Notes: generated by a model not told the origin, from the sequence alone. Positions 1-13,700 are shown, numbered from the stretch's first letter. The stretch is DNA of 64,000 nucleotides from Pyrrhosoma nymphula (GCA_963573305.1 OY754334.1:89835848-89899847), one strand, 5' to 3'. Program-made: numbers and translations.

Positions 1-472
1 AAAATGCTAAACTTCAAATAATTAATGCTAAATATACAAAACATTAATGCTAAAAAAACGTATCTCTATAGATATGCAACTCCATAAGTCTTTCCAAAAT
101 TTGAGCCCATGATCTGAGACACTCAAAGTAACAAAACTACACAGCTGAACAGCTCAATATCATGAAAATAAATATGTAATAAGAAAAATAAAATGGATGA
201 TTTATTTATATTTTTATTTATTAAAATACATGACAATAATTAATCTGTGTTAGCAAATATGTTATATACTTGGAGATCCTTCATGAATTCACCAGAGCAA
301 AGTAGCAAGGGCCCATATTTATGAGAATCCTTATCATGATTCCTTCTTCTTGGGTGTTGGACATGCATTCAACAAGGTGAATTCCTAAGGTAAGAAAAAG
401 AAATATCTCAATCAGGAAACGTTCCATAAATGTAGCAATAGATTGGGTTGGTTGTTAAGGGTGAATTTAATG
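1..472. other. AT-rich sequence, nothing recognised
   Basis: No coding pattern or clear repeat structure. It lies beyond the last visible mesh exon and so is probably intron of that gene. Confidence 0.4.
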
Positions 473-657
473 CAGGGGCGGATCTAGGATTTCCTTGAGG
501 GGCGTGGGGGGGGGTGCAAGTTTCGGGGTTTTTCCTTTCCAAGGTGCAAGTTTTGAAGACGCGCCGGAATACCCACCAGCAAAACGGGAACTGTGAAAAC
601 TCCCCTGGAAAATTTAGAAAAGGTTGATAGCCTAGCTAAATTCCTTGACTCAGCTTT

Positions 658-812
658 TTAACCCTTCAACGACGAGCGACGTAGTCACTACGTCGGTCAC
701 GAACTTCATATGCCGTCGAGCGACAGTGACTACGTCGCGGCGATTTCATTTAAATCTCCTCCGACCTACGAGATGGGATTCATTTAATACTCCTCCGGGC
801 TTGAAGGGTTAA
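658..812. mobile_element. piggyBac-type MITE with TTAA ends
   Basis: The element starts and ends at TTAA, with inverted ends CCCTTCAACG and GGCTTGAAGGG. Inside, two near-copies of GACGTAGTCACTACGTC-like palindrome and its complement (GTGACTACGTCG) make a snap-back structure. TTAA target sites and CCCT-type ends are the piggyBac mark; no ORF is present. Confidence 0.6.
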
Positions 813-1689
813 TTGGCCCTTTTTTCTCTCTCTTAAGGGGGGAAACATTAATTTTTTTATAATTATCACTTATGAAAATGGTCTGCATGTTTTTCTGCAC
901 AGTTTTCTACGTAAAATTCTGCAGCCATTTTGCGCTATTTTTTTGCATGTAGATTCTGCAGAGTTGTCTGCAGCAATATATGCAGGCATTTTTATATTTT
1001 CTGCAGTACAATTCAATTGTTAGGTATTTGAAATTTTTTTAAAAAGAATTTGGTGATAAACATGCAGAAAATATCCATGAAATAGTTATTTTCTATACAA
1101 GTGTGTAAAATGTTTTGCTGGTATTCGAGGATCGGTTTTGTCGCCCAAGCAAAGCAAAGTGAATCGAGGGTGATAATTACAAGTTGATAAGCATCTTGCA
1201 CAAGTGTATCGAACTCCATTTTTTATTACGTGCGTTTTACGCACTGAGTGATGAAAAGATGTTTTTCTTAACACCCTGATATTTATTCATTGTTATGACT
1301 TTAGTTCTAATGTTTTGGTATAAGAATTTAGGTTTAAGATAAGACTTTAGGTTTGGTATATGCATTTAGGTTAGGTTCAATGGAGGCATAGAGGGTAATG
1401 AATTAAGTGACAAATGTTTTTTTCAAAGGAAGTTAGTTACTTTATTTTTATTGTAAAAAAGGCAAAGCAAAGTGATTGTAGTGACAATTACGAACGGATC
1501 GATTCCTCCAAACTAAAATAATATTGTTAATAGTGTTATGAGCTAATCTTCTAAATGTAAAAAAATTTGAACTATTAATCATTAAGTGAAGTCAAAGTAT
1601 CACAAGTAAAACTTAGCTTTTGCAAGATAAATTATAATCTTCTTTTTGTGATTTTGCAATTCGATTGGTTACATTATCAATGTTAACTT

Positions 1690-3500
1690 CGATGGCACGA
1701 TGAATATGGAGGAGAGCAAGACCCATCAATCTATCTTCAGTCATCCTTGATTTTAGCCACGTTTTAAGTCTTCAGAATGCAAAAGAACTACGTTCCCCTA
1801 TTGCAACTGAAATAGGGAGGGTTGAGAGCAGCTTTAACATTAGGTTCATGATCGAATAGAATTTTTCTCCAAAATTATTGTATGCAACTATACTTTGGTT
1901 CAGTTTCTTAGATTTTTCATAGTTATAACTCCTCTAAAATGATATTATTTCATTTAAAAGTTTCGTTTTTCACATCACAGAGTCAATTTTCATTAGAGCA
2001 GAGTATTGTTCATAGATAGGTTCCAGTGACCTTTGTAACGTCAAATAGTGAGACATTTTATCAAGATTGGTTGGAACTAACACATATAAGGAAAAACACT
2101 AAATTTATTCATTCTTGAATCTTGCTTCCAAATCAGCAACAATATGGTCAATAATGGTAAATTATATTGACCTATTCCAGTAACTTGAAGGGTCGTCTGG
2201 AGTTGAGCTATAATTTGGAGAGTGAATTTGTATCCATACTATACGAGGTAGACGTACTTCAACATTCATTTGGTCTATAGTAATTTCTGCAGCGTCGAAA
2301 ATCAGGGAAAACATTTCAACAACATAGGTTCTTTTTCCTTTAAACAGCAGTTCTCAACCTGTGGGTCGCAACCCCTTTGGGGGTTGAACCACCCTTTCAC
2401 AGGGGTCGCCTAAGACCATCGGAAAACACATATTTCCGATGGTGGACGAAAATAATTTTATGATGTGGATCGTCACCACAACATGAGGAGCTGTATTCAA
2501 GGGTCGCGACATTATGAAGGTTAAGAACCACTGCTTTAAGAGCTTCTACTACCCAGTAAACTCTCTTGTAGGCATGGTTGATATCTATGTTTCCCGCTTG
2601 TAGATACTTACTTAGGATAACAGTACTATTTAACACATCAGACAAACAGTGAATGACGACAATAGATTCACAGTTGGTTGCACCATTGTAGAAACAATTT
2701 GCCGTGGAACTATCGATCCAAGGGGAGATCAAATGGAGGGCCTCAGCTATTTTGGGTAGATCTGTTTTAAATTCAAATATGATCTCATGCCTTTCAATCC
2801 AATGGGTTTCACAGCAGCTCCTGACTTGATGTACCAACGCACTTTTTAGAACATGATTACGTTTAGCTGATCTACTAAAAATGTTGACAGTTCCTTCATT
2901 GTGCCTATGGCATTTCTCACATTTTTTATTTAGCTACTTATTGATAAGATAAATTTAATGAGTGATTTTTGCATGCACAAAGACTACTTTAAAAAGCTCT
3001 TTTCTTTATTTCCTGAGCCTCACCACTAACGTCAGAGACGTTGATGCTGCAGCCGTCACATCTAATTCCAACACAGTTTCTATATCTAATCCTGCGCCCT
3101 GAATAGTATTCATAACAGTCTGACCTAGAACCTCTCCAGCGATAGTTGGTTCATAAGTTGGGTTGCTATTAAAAAAATTATTTATTAATTATTATTATTT
3201 TTTTAATAGAAGCATAATTTTCTTCATGAAGGTCAATAAACCCAATAAAATATTCTCTTCCTATTGCATTTGTATCAGAGATTGCTTTTTAGACATATCG
3301 CAGTGAAATACTCACTGAGAAGTATTCGAAATATCTGTAGTCTCGTCTAATAGAATCGAGTAATACTAAGCTATTCTTATCCTTCTTGTCAATTCTTCAA
3401 GAATTTAATCGCCGCTGCATTTTATCAATTCATTGGTAGTTATCTTGCTACTATCTGTAGCATTAGCCTTAACAGAAGTCAGATGGTCCTTAAGCTGGGC
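1690..3500 (-). pseudogene. Broken hAT (ZMYM1-like) transposase
   Basis: The only sizeable open stretch is 2545-2840, continuing the frame of a 146-codon ORF whose 3' part is really the inserted MITE. It shows ETHWIERHEIIFEFKTDLP and NCFYNGATNCESIVVIHCLS, which fit the DUF4371/RNase H-like part of ZMYM1-type hAT transposases. The pieces near 1700-1800 fit the hAT dimerisation end. Many stops separate them, so it cannot make transposase. Confidence 0.6.
2345..2533. mobile_element. SPIN-like hAT MITE
   Basis: About 189 bp with inverted ends CAGCAGTTCTCAACCTGTGG and the complement of CAGTGGTTCTTAACCTTC. The left end reads on as GGGTCGCAACCCC, then TTTCACAGGGGTCGCCTAAG and ACCATCGGAAAACACATATT, which I recognise from the non-autonomous SPIN (Space Invaders) family. 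Similar CTTTAA motifs flank it, shifted by a base, so the 8-bp target duplication is blurred. It sits inside the older hAT at 473-4423. Confidence 0.6.
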
Positions 3501-4608
3501 ATCACTACTGTCTACTCTGACGTCTGTCTGATTTCCGTCATCTCTGTGCCCTTTCAATGGTATGTTTTGGTGAATAGTATTGTTTTTATGATTGGGACAA
3601 GACGAACTCTGTTTTCTAGTACTTGACTTTTTCTTCTTTCATCTATTATGTTATTTATTTGCCAGGATTTTTGAAAAAGGACAATGTTGATACCATTTTA
3701 CATTGTTTAGTCCTCAATAAACCTTTTTTTCCAACCTGGGTTTCAAGTATCATTCAGCAGCAAACCTCCATTAACTATGATCTTGAAAATGGTTACATGA
3801 TAAGAGAACTCGGTTTGGAAAAGTAGTGAGGGCTGTACAAAGAGTTAATATTCATAGCCTCTTACTCATCGGAGTGTGGCGAAGACAACCCTTGGAGGTT
3901 TTCTCAGTTTTCTGCTGTACACTCCGCTGTCCCGTCTTCCACGTCACGTCATTCCCTGCAGTATGTGTTTTCACATTGTACTAAAACTGTTTCACGTGCT
4001 GCCTGCAACACTTCGAAATGTTTTCCTGTTACACGAGGCCATCCCCTCCACTCTTTCGCCTGCCCTTCCCTTTGACTCATCCTGCAGCCTCACAAGTTTG
4101 CGCCGGTAACATTCGGGGTAGTGGAAGCGGCATTGACTATCGCCCAAAAATCGTATCATAGTGTGTATTGTGTTAGATGTATAGAACTCGCTGTCCTCTG
4201 TGCACATAAGTGTGCTGTGAAAAACAATCAATGGCATGATGCACTCAAACATTAGTTTTAAACTACTGATGGATTGCATCGCACTTGGACATTAATACAA
4301 CAGTAGTTGGATTAAAGGAATACATGACGTTAGCCTTGTATATTAGCTTTCAAAATATTTTTTTATTTTTACTGAGCCTGAGGGGGGGGCGCCCCACACG
4401 CCCCCTGGCTGGATCCGCCCCTGGTACCATGTAAGAAATCACATAACCACAGGCAGTTATTTTCCACAGGATGTACATACATATTTGATTTGAGTACATA
4501 TAAGCTTGATTCACTTCAGTAAAAGACTGTTACATTTGAAGCTCTACAGGATTATTGATTCTAGTAAGTAGGAATTCATCATAGGTTACTCACAGTTTTT
4601 CTAATTAC

Positions 4609-4762
4609 ATGTTCCTTTTATTATCTTTTCATCAATGCGGAAGATGTGACGCCCAGGGAAGCCATTTCCACATCCTCCAACCGTTATATCCCATATTTTT
4701 GGGGTTTGGGAATATGGTAGATATTCAAAACTGCCAGTGCCATTTCCAGCATTAAAACCAAT
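4609..4762 (-). CDS. mesh: mesh exon 6, end of NIDO
   Basis: This exon encodes IGFNAGNGTGSFEYLPYSQ, then a less conserved stretch, then NGFPGRHIFRIDEKI. It enters in phase 0 after an AAAAG acceptor with a poor pyrimidine tract. The likely donor is ACAT|GTAATT after 4609, leaving one T that would complete the Cys conserved in the family; in-frame TAG follows six bases later, so splicing is needed. The WDITVGGCG stretch departs from the RDLT-RGWANG I expect, so some divergence or local error is possible. Confidence 0.8.
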
Positions 4763-7700
4763 CTTTTATTTTTATGGAAAGAAATATATGAAGAAATAGA
4801 ATCAGAAAATCATTAAAGTTGCTTTCCTTAAGGGTTAACATGGTCCACCTTTACATTAGCAATAGATGCATTTTAAGAAATATAAGAGTAAGAAAGGCAG
4901 AAACATGTTTGAGTCTTGATTGCTGAAGGTGTCATCCCAAGGGAGGACACCTTCACCTTGAAGATGGGTAACAAGTCGCTACCCGAAACGTCGGCAACAT
5001 TTAAATCACTCACCCCGTGTAGAGCCCGAGAAGAGTTCATCACTCCAAATATGAATATCTAATGTACATAGAATGCATATATTTCAGGAAAAGTGGAATT
5101 ATTATCACCAAACAATAAGCAGTTCACTGGGTTGACAAATTATCATGAACAGGAATTTATTATACAGTTAACAGTATAATTATATTTCTATGTTCATTTT
5201 TCAGTTACCAGAGACCAATATTCAGATTATAATTTAATTAATGCAAAAGATTAATGAAAACTTTCAGTTCAATTTTTAGAGATTAAGGGTTAATTTGAGA
5301 GTAACAAATCTTGACATAGATACTGAATGAAAAGGTCATTCAAATGTGTTGCTTATAAAATGACAACGAACTAAAAACCACTTCTTTTTCTCCATTTTAC
5401 AACATTTATCATCTCTGAAAACAAAAATTTAAATGAAACCTGGGCATGCCAGCAAATTTTTACCTTAAGATTGAAAGGTTTATTGCTCTTGATTGTAAAT
5501 GGTTCAAAAAAATTCAGGGTTTCAGTTATTAAAACTTTTTTTTATCATCTAATCATAAGTATTCCAACTACTAAAGGTCAATGAACAGTCCTGCCAATAA
5601 TTTTCCAATACATTTCCTTCATTAGACCATTTATTTCCAGTGTCACATTTAGTGATAGGGTAGCCCCACTTTTTTTAAGTTCCGGTTCTGTAAATCAGTT
5701 TCTGTCTCTCAGTTCCATTTCTGTTCTAGTATTGAAACTAGTATCACCACTAATACAGCAGACTTTATAATGCTTTAATAAGGCTTAAAATAATTGCATG
5801 TTTGCATTTACTTTGAAAGATTTCTTGTGAAGCTTCATAAGAGTTTTCTGATCTATAAGGGTGTTAATGGTGAGAAAATAAAATTCCTTAGCCCTTAATG
5901 CTATCAATCTATTCCTCAACCATCAAGTACATAATATATTTCCTGATGGCAAAAGTTAATTGATTGTCCACAAATCATCACATTCCAATGCTTTTCTCTT
6001 TTGAGGAATATAGATTTAAACTGTTACCCAAAAATCACCTGACTTTTCCTGTGTAGATCCAATAAACCAAATCTAAAAATCTTCCTTTTCCATGTTTTTT
6101 CCAGACATTTTAGTATGTAACTCTAACAGGGTATTATCAATCCCTACAGCTATCCTAGTCTCATTTCTTAAAGTGCTTTACCAATCTTGCTTTCAACTGT
6201 TACAGGGCTGCGGTTCTCCATATCTATGTTGAGTTTGAATGATGAAAACTGGATATGATAAACCTTGTTTAAATAAATTCCATATTACAACAAATCACCA
6301 CAGTGCTCCCATGAGACACTAGTCTACAGGAAAAATTACACTTCTTTAATGTATGTAATCTAGACCAAGAGTGGGTTTCCAATGTCTAGATGGCAATGGT
6401 GGCCTTCTTAGAAGAAGTTAGTGTGAAAACAGTCTTCAGTCGCATAAAAAAATCACCATAGCATTTGGTCAAATTTGAGTTACTGAGAATTAACTTAAGG
6501 GATCAGTGTTGCAGTCATTATTTCTAGTGTTTATTTTTTTCAGTGATTCTTTTAATGCTCCTTGGCATGGGAGGATAAAAAGAGAAAATGAATTAAGCCA
6601 ACAAACGCCTAACAACTAAACTACCCTGCAAACACAAAATGCTGCTGATGTGCATAAGCAGCAAAAAGCTACAGTGCTGCAGCCACTTCAGATGTGCTGC
6701 TGACACATGCCTGGTCTGGTCTCAGTATAGGTCTGGAGGAGTGTCACCTCTCCATCCAACCTGGTAAAGGTATGGCAGAGGGCCACCCCTCCAACCCCTG
6801 TCCGGGCCCAACGTTGCTTAACTTCGGTGATCTGATGGGAACCGGTGTTTCAACATGGCTAGGCCTTAGCCCCTTTGCAGCTTAAGTTATCTCGATATAT
6901 GATAAAAAATGTCTGAAATTATACTATCAGTAGGTAACGATTCAACCTACCCAGCTCCGTGTTGAGGGAGGAATTTGGTAGTGCATCAGTGGCTTGTTAC
7001 AGGCATGCAATACGCATACAACAAGGTACATGGAAGGCTATAATTTAAAATGTAATGCATTGTAAATAGCAACTAAACAACACTTACAAATGCAGCCACA
7101 CCACCCTGTCCAGTGGAAGTGTCACCACCAGCCTCAGTGTGAGTTGTCCACATAATCAGGTCGTAGTTATACATAGCGTAAGACGTCACTTCATCCGTTG
7201 CCAGAACCATTTGAAATGTGTTTGTCTGGAAAGAATTCAGTCACAATTAACATGGGCGCCCATACACGGGGGCAGTGGGGGCCGTGACCCCCCCCCTCCC
7301 CCCCCCTAGCCTTCTGGAAAAAATAAAATAGGGAAGGGAAAATTTAATTAATTTATTTTTTTACAGAATTAAATTAATATTTTAGTAGCAAATTTAGAAA
7401 ATTGTCATTCACCAAAAAAATGTAGGTACTCCTGAGACCTCAAATACACTAAATTTTCTGGGAGAGGGCTCCTCGGAACCCCTCCTCTTAAACCTATGTC
7501 TTGGCCCCCCCTGGAAAATATTGTATGGGCGCCCATGACAATTAACACATTTGAGTCCAAATGTTTCATGCCCAGTAATCCAGGGCAGACTGGTTAAATA
7601 CAGATATCTCATTTGCCATCCATAACTAACAAACATATAATGTTAGAGCGAAGGTTTCCGCGGTGATGGAGGTTTGATCTCCGCATTTTCCGGGTTATCT

Positions 7701-10700
7701 TCCGCGTCAGTTGACAATGTTGACAACAGTTTCGCCGGCTATCCTGCCAGCGTCTTGAAATTCATAAAACACCGTTGAATTTCAACAGAGAGGACGGATA
7801 TCACCTTCACAGCGCCTGGAAAAGACTCATCAAAGAATCAGCCAATCAGAGAGCAGCACCCAGCCAGCCTACGGTATATAAGCAAGGCAGAAACCACACG
7901 CCGACACTTTCGACCTGAAGACACTGGCAGGATAGCCGGCGAAACTGTTGTCAACATAGTCAACTGACGCGGAAGATAACCCGGAAAATGCAGAGATCTA
8001 ACAAACATATAATTGATTCCATAATAGTGATTGTTTAAGAATTGTTCTTGTTACTATTATGTTGCACACTGTTTGAAACCTACTAGCACCATATATGTAA
8101 GTACCAACTGAACATTATTTCAAAAAATCAGCATAAAAAAATAACATGCATGTCATACAAGACGATGTGATTGAGAGACCAAACTCATTCTACCAGGAAC
8201 CTGGCTCCAAACCACAAAATTGTATAGTGCAAACAATAAACAGTATAATGTGCCGAAAGAAAAACACTCAATTATTCATGTTGATGTATTATTCCAATCC
8301 TCCTACTTCCATAACAATCACAAGATGAGGGAATTTTTTTGGAGATTTTCTTCATAAAAACTGTGGTGTAAATATTACACCAAGCTAAGTGGAATATGTA
8401 TAAATATGGCAGTACTATTCTTAATTTTTTAACTTATTTATGTTGCATAAGATGACGTATGCATCGACAGCATGAATAAATCATGTTAACTGTAACACAT
8501 ATGGACAATGACCAGAATGAATTGAGTAACATGTTAAAGGGATAAGTATTTGAATCTAGCAAGAGCAGTCATTCATACATACGTACACACCCATTAAACC
8601 ATTCCCTTTTGGGGAAGGCAATGTTAAAGATCTTAGTTATTGATGTTAGGCCTAGAAAAGTTGCTCTCTTTTAGTAATCTCCTCCTGACTACCCTATCTT
8701 TGCACACCTTTTTCACTTCTCTTACAATCACGCACACTCTCCTAAAAGAATTCATCTGGTGAAATTTTAAAATTTTATTCCCACAGAAAACCTAATATAG
8801 TAGTAATGGCATCAGCAGTACTCTTTCAATTTACAAAAGTCCCTTTAATGTTTTCTTTGAGTAGTCTTTATAAAGTTTCAATGGCAATTTTGCGAAAATA
8901 TTTTAGTCCACACAGAAGAATCCCTCAATTTATACTTGAAAAGAATAAGTTTTTACTTCCATGCTGAAATTGGAGGACTTGGACTGGGTGAATCAAAATG
9001 ATTCCTCAACAGTGCGATTGATGCTCTTCTTAATGTCCATCTCTGCTTGTCTGACTTACGACTGAATTACAGTATGTACCTAATATTCAAATCGGTGGAA
9101 TAAACCAAACTTTTGGATAATCCAATAAATAATTAAGCAGCAGAAGGGTCCACTTTTCAGAAGAGCCTGAGCCACACATAAGAGTTAGCTTACAGCAACT
9201 TGGACAGGGATTTCAATGACGATGGCATCAAATAGGTAATATATAATAAATACAGTAAACTTTCAATTATCCATGTGTGGATTATCAGTTGTACTCTGTT
9301 CTTCCTACACCTCAGAATTTCAATAGTAATTTCAGGGATGTGTTCCAATTTTTGCATACTTTAACAGGTTGAATGGAAAGTTCCCATATTATTCTAGCAA
9401 CATTCTATTTCGCTATTCATTCTTTTCCATAAGAATTCATTCAGCTGTCATTTAAAATGCTTTCCTCCCAATAAATTGAATTGCACAGTCCATTTATATC
9501 ACCACATGTTTATGTTTTTCATTTATCTGTGTTTTTCAAGTCGAATCAAGAGTTTACTCTGAAAAGATTTCCTACTAACCTTGTGGAGAGAAATATCAAT
9601 CCCCCCAGAAAATGACACATTCTTCCATGTGACTATCACAACGTGCTTGGGGTTAAATTTCTCGGCACCCACATTTCCTTCTCGAATGTCTCGCGTTACC
9701 CTCTCACGGACTTCCACTCCAAATTGGTCTGTCCTGTCCTGAAGATCAGTCTCTACCCGGTAGTATACACCAGGTTCTCTCCTGTCCTTATCAGTAGGTT
9801 CTAAGATCCCTAAGATAAATAGGCAAACATTATTCAAGTTCAAAAGGCTAAGTTGTGACACTGTTCAGAAGGTGCCGAAACAGTAGTCCTGTAATTCACA
9901 CAATTCTGTAGAGTAAAAAAATAAACTACTTACCTAGTCTACATTTGCTGAAAAACACTCCAATGAATGAGGGGTCATTTTTCTCAGGCCAATCTGGGTT
10001 GGGGAACTTGAGGGGATATGTGTAGTGCTCAGGAGGATCACTAAATTCCAGGTATCCACCCAAGTTCACCTGTAAAATTTACATCGCACCATCAGTCAAG
10101 TTAATGAGAGTCCTATGTAATACAAATCCACTATTATCATGAGATACATAGGCTGAAAGCTGTCAACAAAAATATTTTAACACCTCAGCTACCCAGGCAG
10201 AGTAGACAGTGTATCAAATGTATTCCACCAGTTCAAATTGTAGTTATGTGCTGAATAGCCTGTGCAGTTGATTTTGATTCAGATTCCCTTATGTAAGCAC
10301 TTAAAAAATGGCACCAATGTCAAAATGAATGCCTAATATAAAATCATACAAAAATATGTATATTTTACTAAGAGACAAATGAGCATTCCTCAATTTTAAA
10401 TGCATCAATCTAGTAATTCATTGAATGTGAGACTAACTATTCAAATATCACACAGACGTAGATGTTTTACTGGTTCTAAGATGAAGTTAGTGACAGTAAT
10501 AAAAATAGTTCAGTTCAATATTCTGGAGATGTAGCCTACACATTTTAAAGGAAGTGTATGAGCATAACAATCAAATGGCAGTTAATCACAGCTCTTTATG
10601 CATATGTACTTAGTTTGATACTAAAGGCATTAAAGTGCAAAGTCAGAGATAAGGTTTATCAGGGAACTAAAAGATATAAGATTTTTTTTTAAGAATGAAC

Positions 10701-13700
10701 TTATCACTAATTTCATTATTTGATAGGTAATGCACTGGATAACTGCAAGATAACTGACTAGTTACACTTAAGGCATGATATGATCACCTTGTATAGGGAA
10801 TGAATGCATCACTTTGATCACGAGCACACTGACTTAGAACAGGATTATCCAAATAAAAATAAAATTGATCATATCAGTTGTCATCAAAGAAGTGGACTTC
10901 AAACTGCCAATAAATGTTGAATCAGCAATTATAGCAGGGCTAAAGATGCTTTTTAATGGCCCCATTTTTTACATCAAATATTCTTATTAGACAGGCATAA
11001 TTAATATATTGCAACCAATTTCCTGACAATGCATATGGAGATATAGGTCGAGCATAACTTTCAAGCCAAATGGTTAACTTACCCTAGTGTAGTTGTATGT
11101 GAAGCCAAAGAAAGGTAGCTCAAAGGTAAAGTTTTTGTTGCCCTGAGGACTAGAGCTGTGGATACCTGACTGATAATCTCCCATGTTATGATCACCTCCT
11201 TGGTCAAAGTACCAATACATTAACTCACTACGAATCTCCTTTAATTTTTCTTCAGTTATTACATAGGCACCTTTCATGCTGGTGGATCCATGTCCTGTAG
11301 GGGCAACTCTACTGTGCAGGTAATCTGAAAAAAAAAGAGCAAAACATTTCAGGTATTCAAAAACTGCAAATTATTCAATAATAAAAACAGATTTAGAAAC
11401 TATGTTGTCCCTGCATCACTCAATCAGGATGAATTTATAAATGAATACATGGAATAGTATTATGAAAAGTCATCCTTGTCAGAGAAATAAAAATGAATAA
11501 ATGAATCGGTAGAGAATTACATCTGCATCTAACAATACCATGAGTCATAGTAGGATCATGTGGCCCCTGCTATGGCTTGTTAAGACACCCGCCATGAAAG
11601 GGAAAAGGAGGGAGGAGAGGAAAGAAGTGAATTGCATTTTAACAGATTGCTTTAGTGTCATGCTCTGTTTCTGCTACAAGCCTTAATGGTGCATAGAAAG
11701 AAGGAATTTCATAGTTATCAGTTCCGCAGTGTACCTCTCTTATTTTGTTGCTTCAATCAGTTCTAGCGATATAGCGTAATGTTAACATAATATCCTCTGT
11801 GTCATTTGCCTGATCTGAATTTTTCAAGAAATCTAAGTCTAGTGTGTTGCCTCCGAGTCTCTAGAATGGTATAATAATTGTACCTATGAGTATACCACAC
11901 ACACACCTTTTTATTAGCATAAAAAACCCGGTGTGTGTCATACATAAGGATATGTGTGTAAAACCTCAGAGCAATACAGAGCACCTACTGAGACACATAA
12001 GAAACCTGAATACCATAATACAGAGCACCATCCCTCATGGAAGAAGTTTTATGCCTTTTTTGGTATTACTCTACAGAAATACTAATGCCCATGTGGTATT
12101 TTTACATCACATTACTAGGTGTGCTTTAATCACAGAGTTCAGTTAAATAATTGCTACAAAATAATACTAGGCGAATTGTGAGAGCATGAATGTACAATGA
12201 TAGCATAATAAACTAAACGAATGAATCACTAAAATATATATGATGCAATAAAAATTATGGAAAGACACACCAGGTCTTCATAAGCAATTTGCAAAACATC
12301 CCTCTCAAAGCCTCTTCTATTAACCAAACAATCCCAGTCATTCTGATTCCATTATTTCCAAGTCCAACCTAGGGTGATCTGTGTGTAGTTGAATGTACAG
12401 AAGACTGAAATTCACCACTTGAGAGTCCAATCCACTACAGGGCCATCCTAAGGGATTGAGGGGCCCTTTGCAAACGAAAGTCGGGGGCCTCCTAATTTCA
12501 CTTTTTATACTTGAGACAATACATTTTTTTCAAACATATTTCAAAGAAAGAAGGAAATGATCCGACAAACTGGCATATGATTTCAAGAAACTTACGTATA
12601 TATTTACCTTGTTTAATGAGGTAAGCCCACTGAAAAGATAATGGTTGTATTTTGATGAAATTTATATAGGTACCTACATTTTCATGACTAATGTGACATT
12701 TAACATTAAAAAGTAATGAAAAACAAACTTTTTACAACAAGATAACCTTGATGACATATCACATATAAAATTACAAAGATGAACGAATGGAGGGCATTAT
12801 GAAAATCTACTTTTCTGGCTTTCATTTAATCTCTTATGCCATTTAAGTCTAAGTTATCAGCTAAATTTTGTATGTACTGAGATGGGTGACTTGGATATTA
12901 CATGACTTTCTAAGTGATTGCATGCAAAAAGTAGTTACTGAAGGTATTACCTCTGATATGGTAAGAGTGACATCCAGCATCCCACAAGAAAGCGTGATCG
13001 GCCCCCTTTTATACATTATTTACATAAATGAACTAATTTCTCGAGTTAGCTATAACCTTAGATTATTTGAAGATGATGCAGTCATCTACCGCGAAATCGT
13101 TAAAGATACAGACTTAGAAGTTCTATCATCGGACCTAAACTATGTTAGCTCATGGTGCCAAGAGTGGAGACTTGAAATAAATCTTAGTAAATGCACAGCA
13201 GTACACTTCTTGCGGAAGTCAGCACACCAATATCATGTCTGCAGTGTGGGTGGCGTAAACATAAAGTCGTCAGACGAAGTAAAATGTCTGGGAAGGACCT
13301 GAACTTTAAACCTATTGTGGAGAACATACATATTAAACATTTGTGACACAGCCTTGAAGAAACTAGGATTTATCAAGCGTATAGTAGGAAGGTCCTCAGA
13401 CAAAAGAGTGAAAGAGAGGAGCCACTTCGATTTGGTTAGGCCACATCTCGATTACGCCACGAGCGTTAGGGACTCTGGACAGAAAGATCTGATTTGAAAA
13501 ATAAATAAAATATGAAGGAAAGCTGTGCACTTCGTTATAAACTGTTACCGGTGGACAAAGAGTGTTTCACTGCTTTTAGAGGGATCAGGTTGGGAGCCAT
13601 TAGCGATGCGGAGGCTACACATTAGGCTTAAGATTTCTTGAGAAATTCCGAACGGATGTGTTTCAGTGTGACATGGAGAATATCATTTTGATGTCGCACT

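Larger units (their letters stand above)
473..4423 (-). mobile_element. hAT transposon with ZMYM1-like transposase (degenerate)
   Basis: The ends are inverted: CAGGGGCGGATCTAGG at 473 and CTGGATCCGCCCCTG ending at 4423, both followed inward by G- or C-rich runs. The 8-bp flanks (ATTTAATG and GTACCATG) match poorly, so the insertion is old. Inside, minus-strand fragments recall ZMYM1/TTF-type hAT transposases: HWIERHEIIFEFKTDLPKIA and the following alpha-helical block at 2840-2540, further broken pieces to about 3500, and a C-terminal dimerisation-like piece (RSSFAF.RLKTWLKSRMTED) near 1800-1700. Stops and frameshifts break the gene. It carries two smaller insertions, at 658-812 and 2345-2533. 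Confidence 0.7.
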
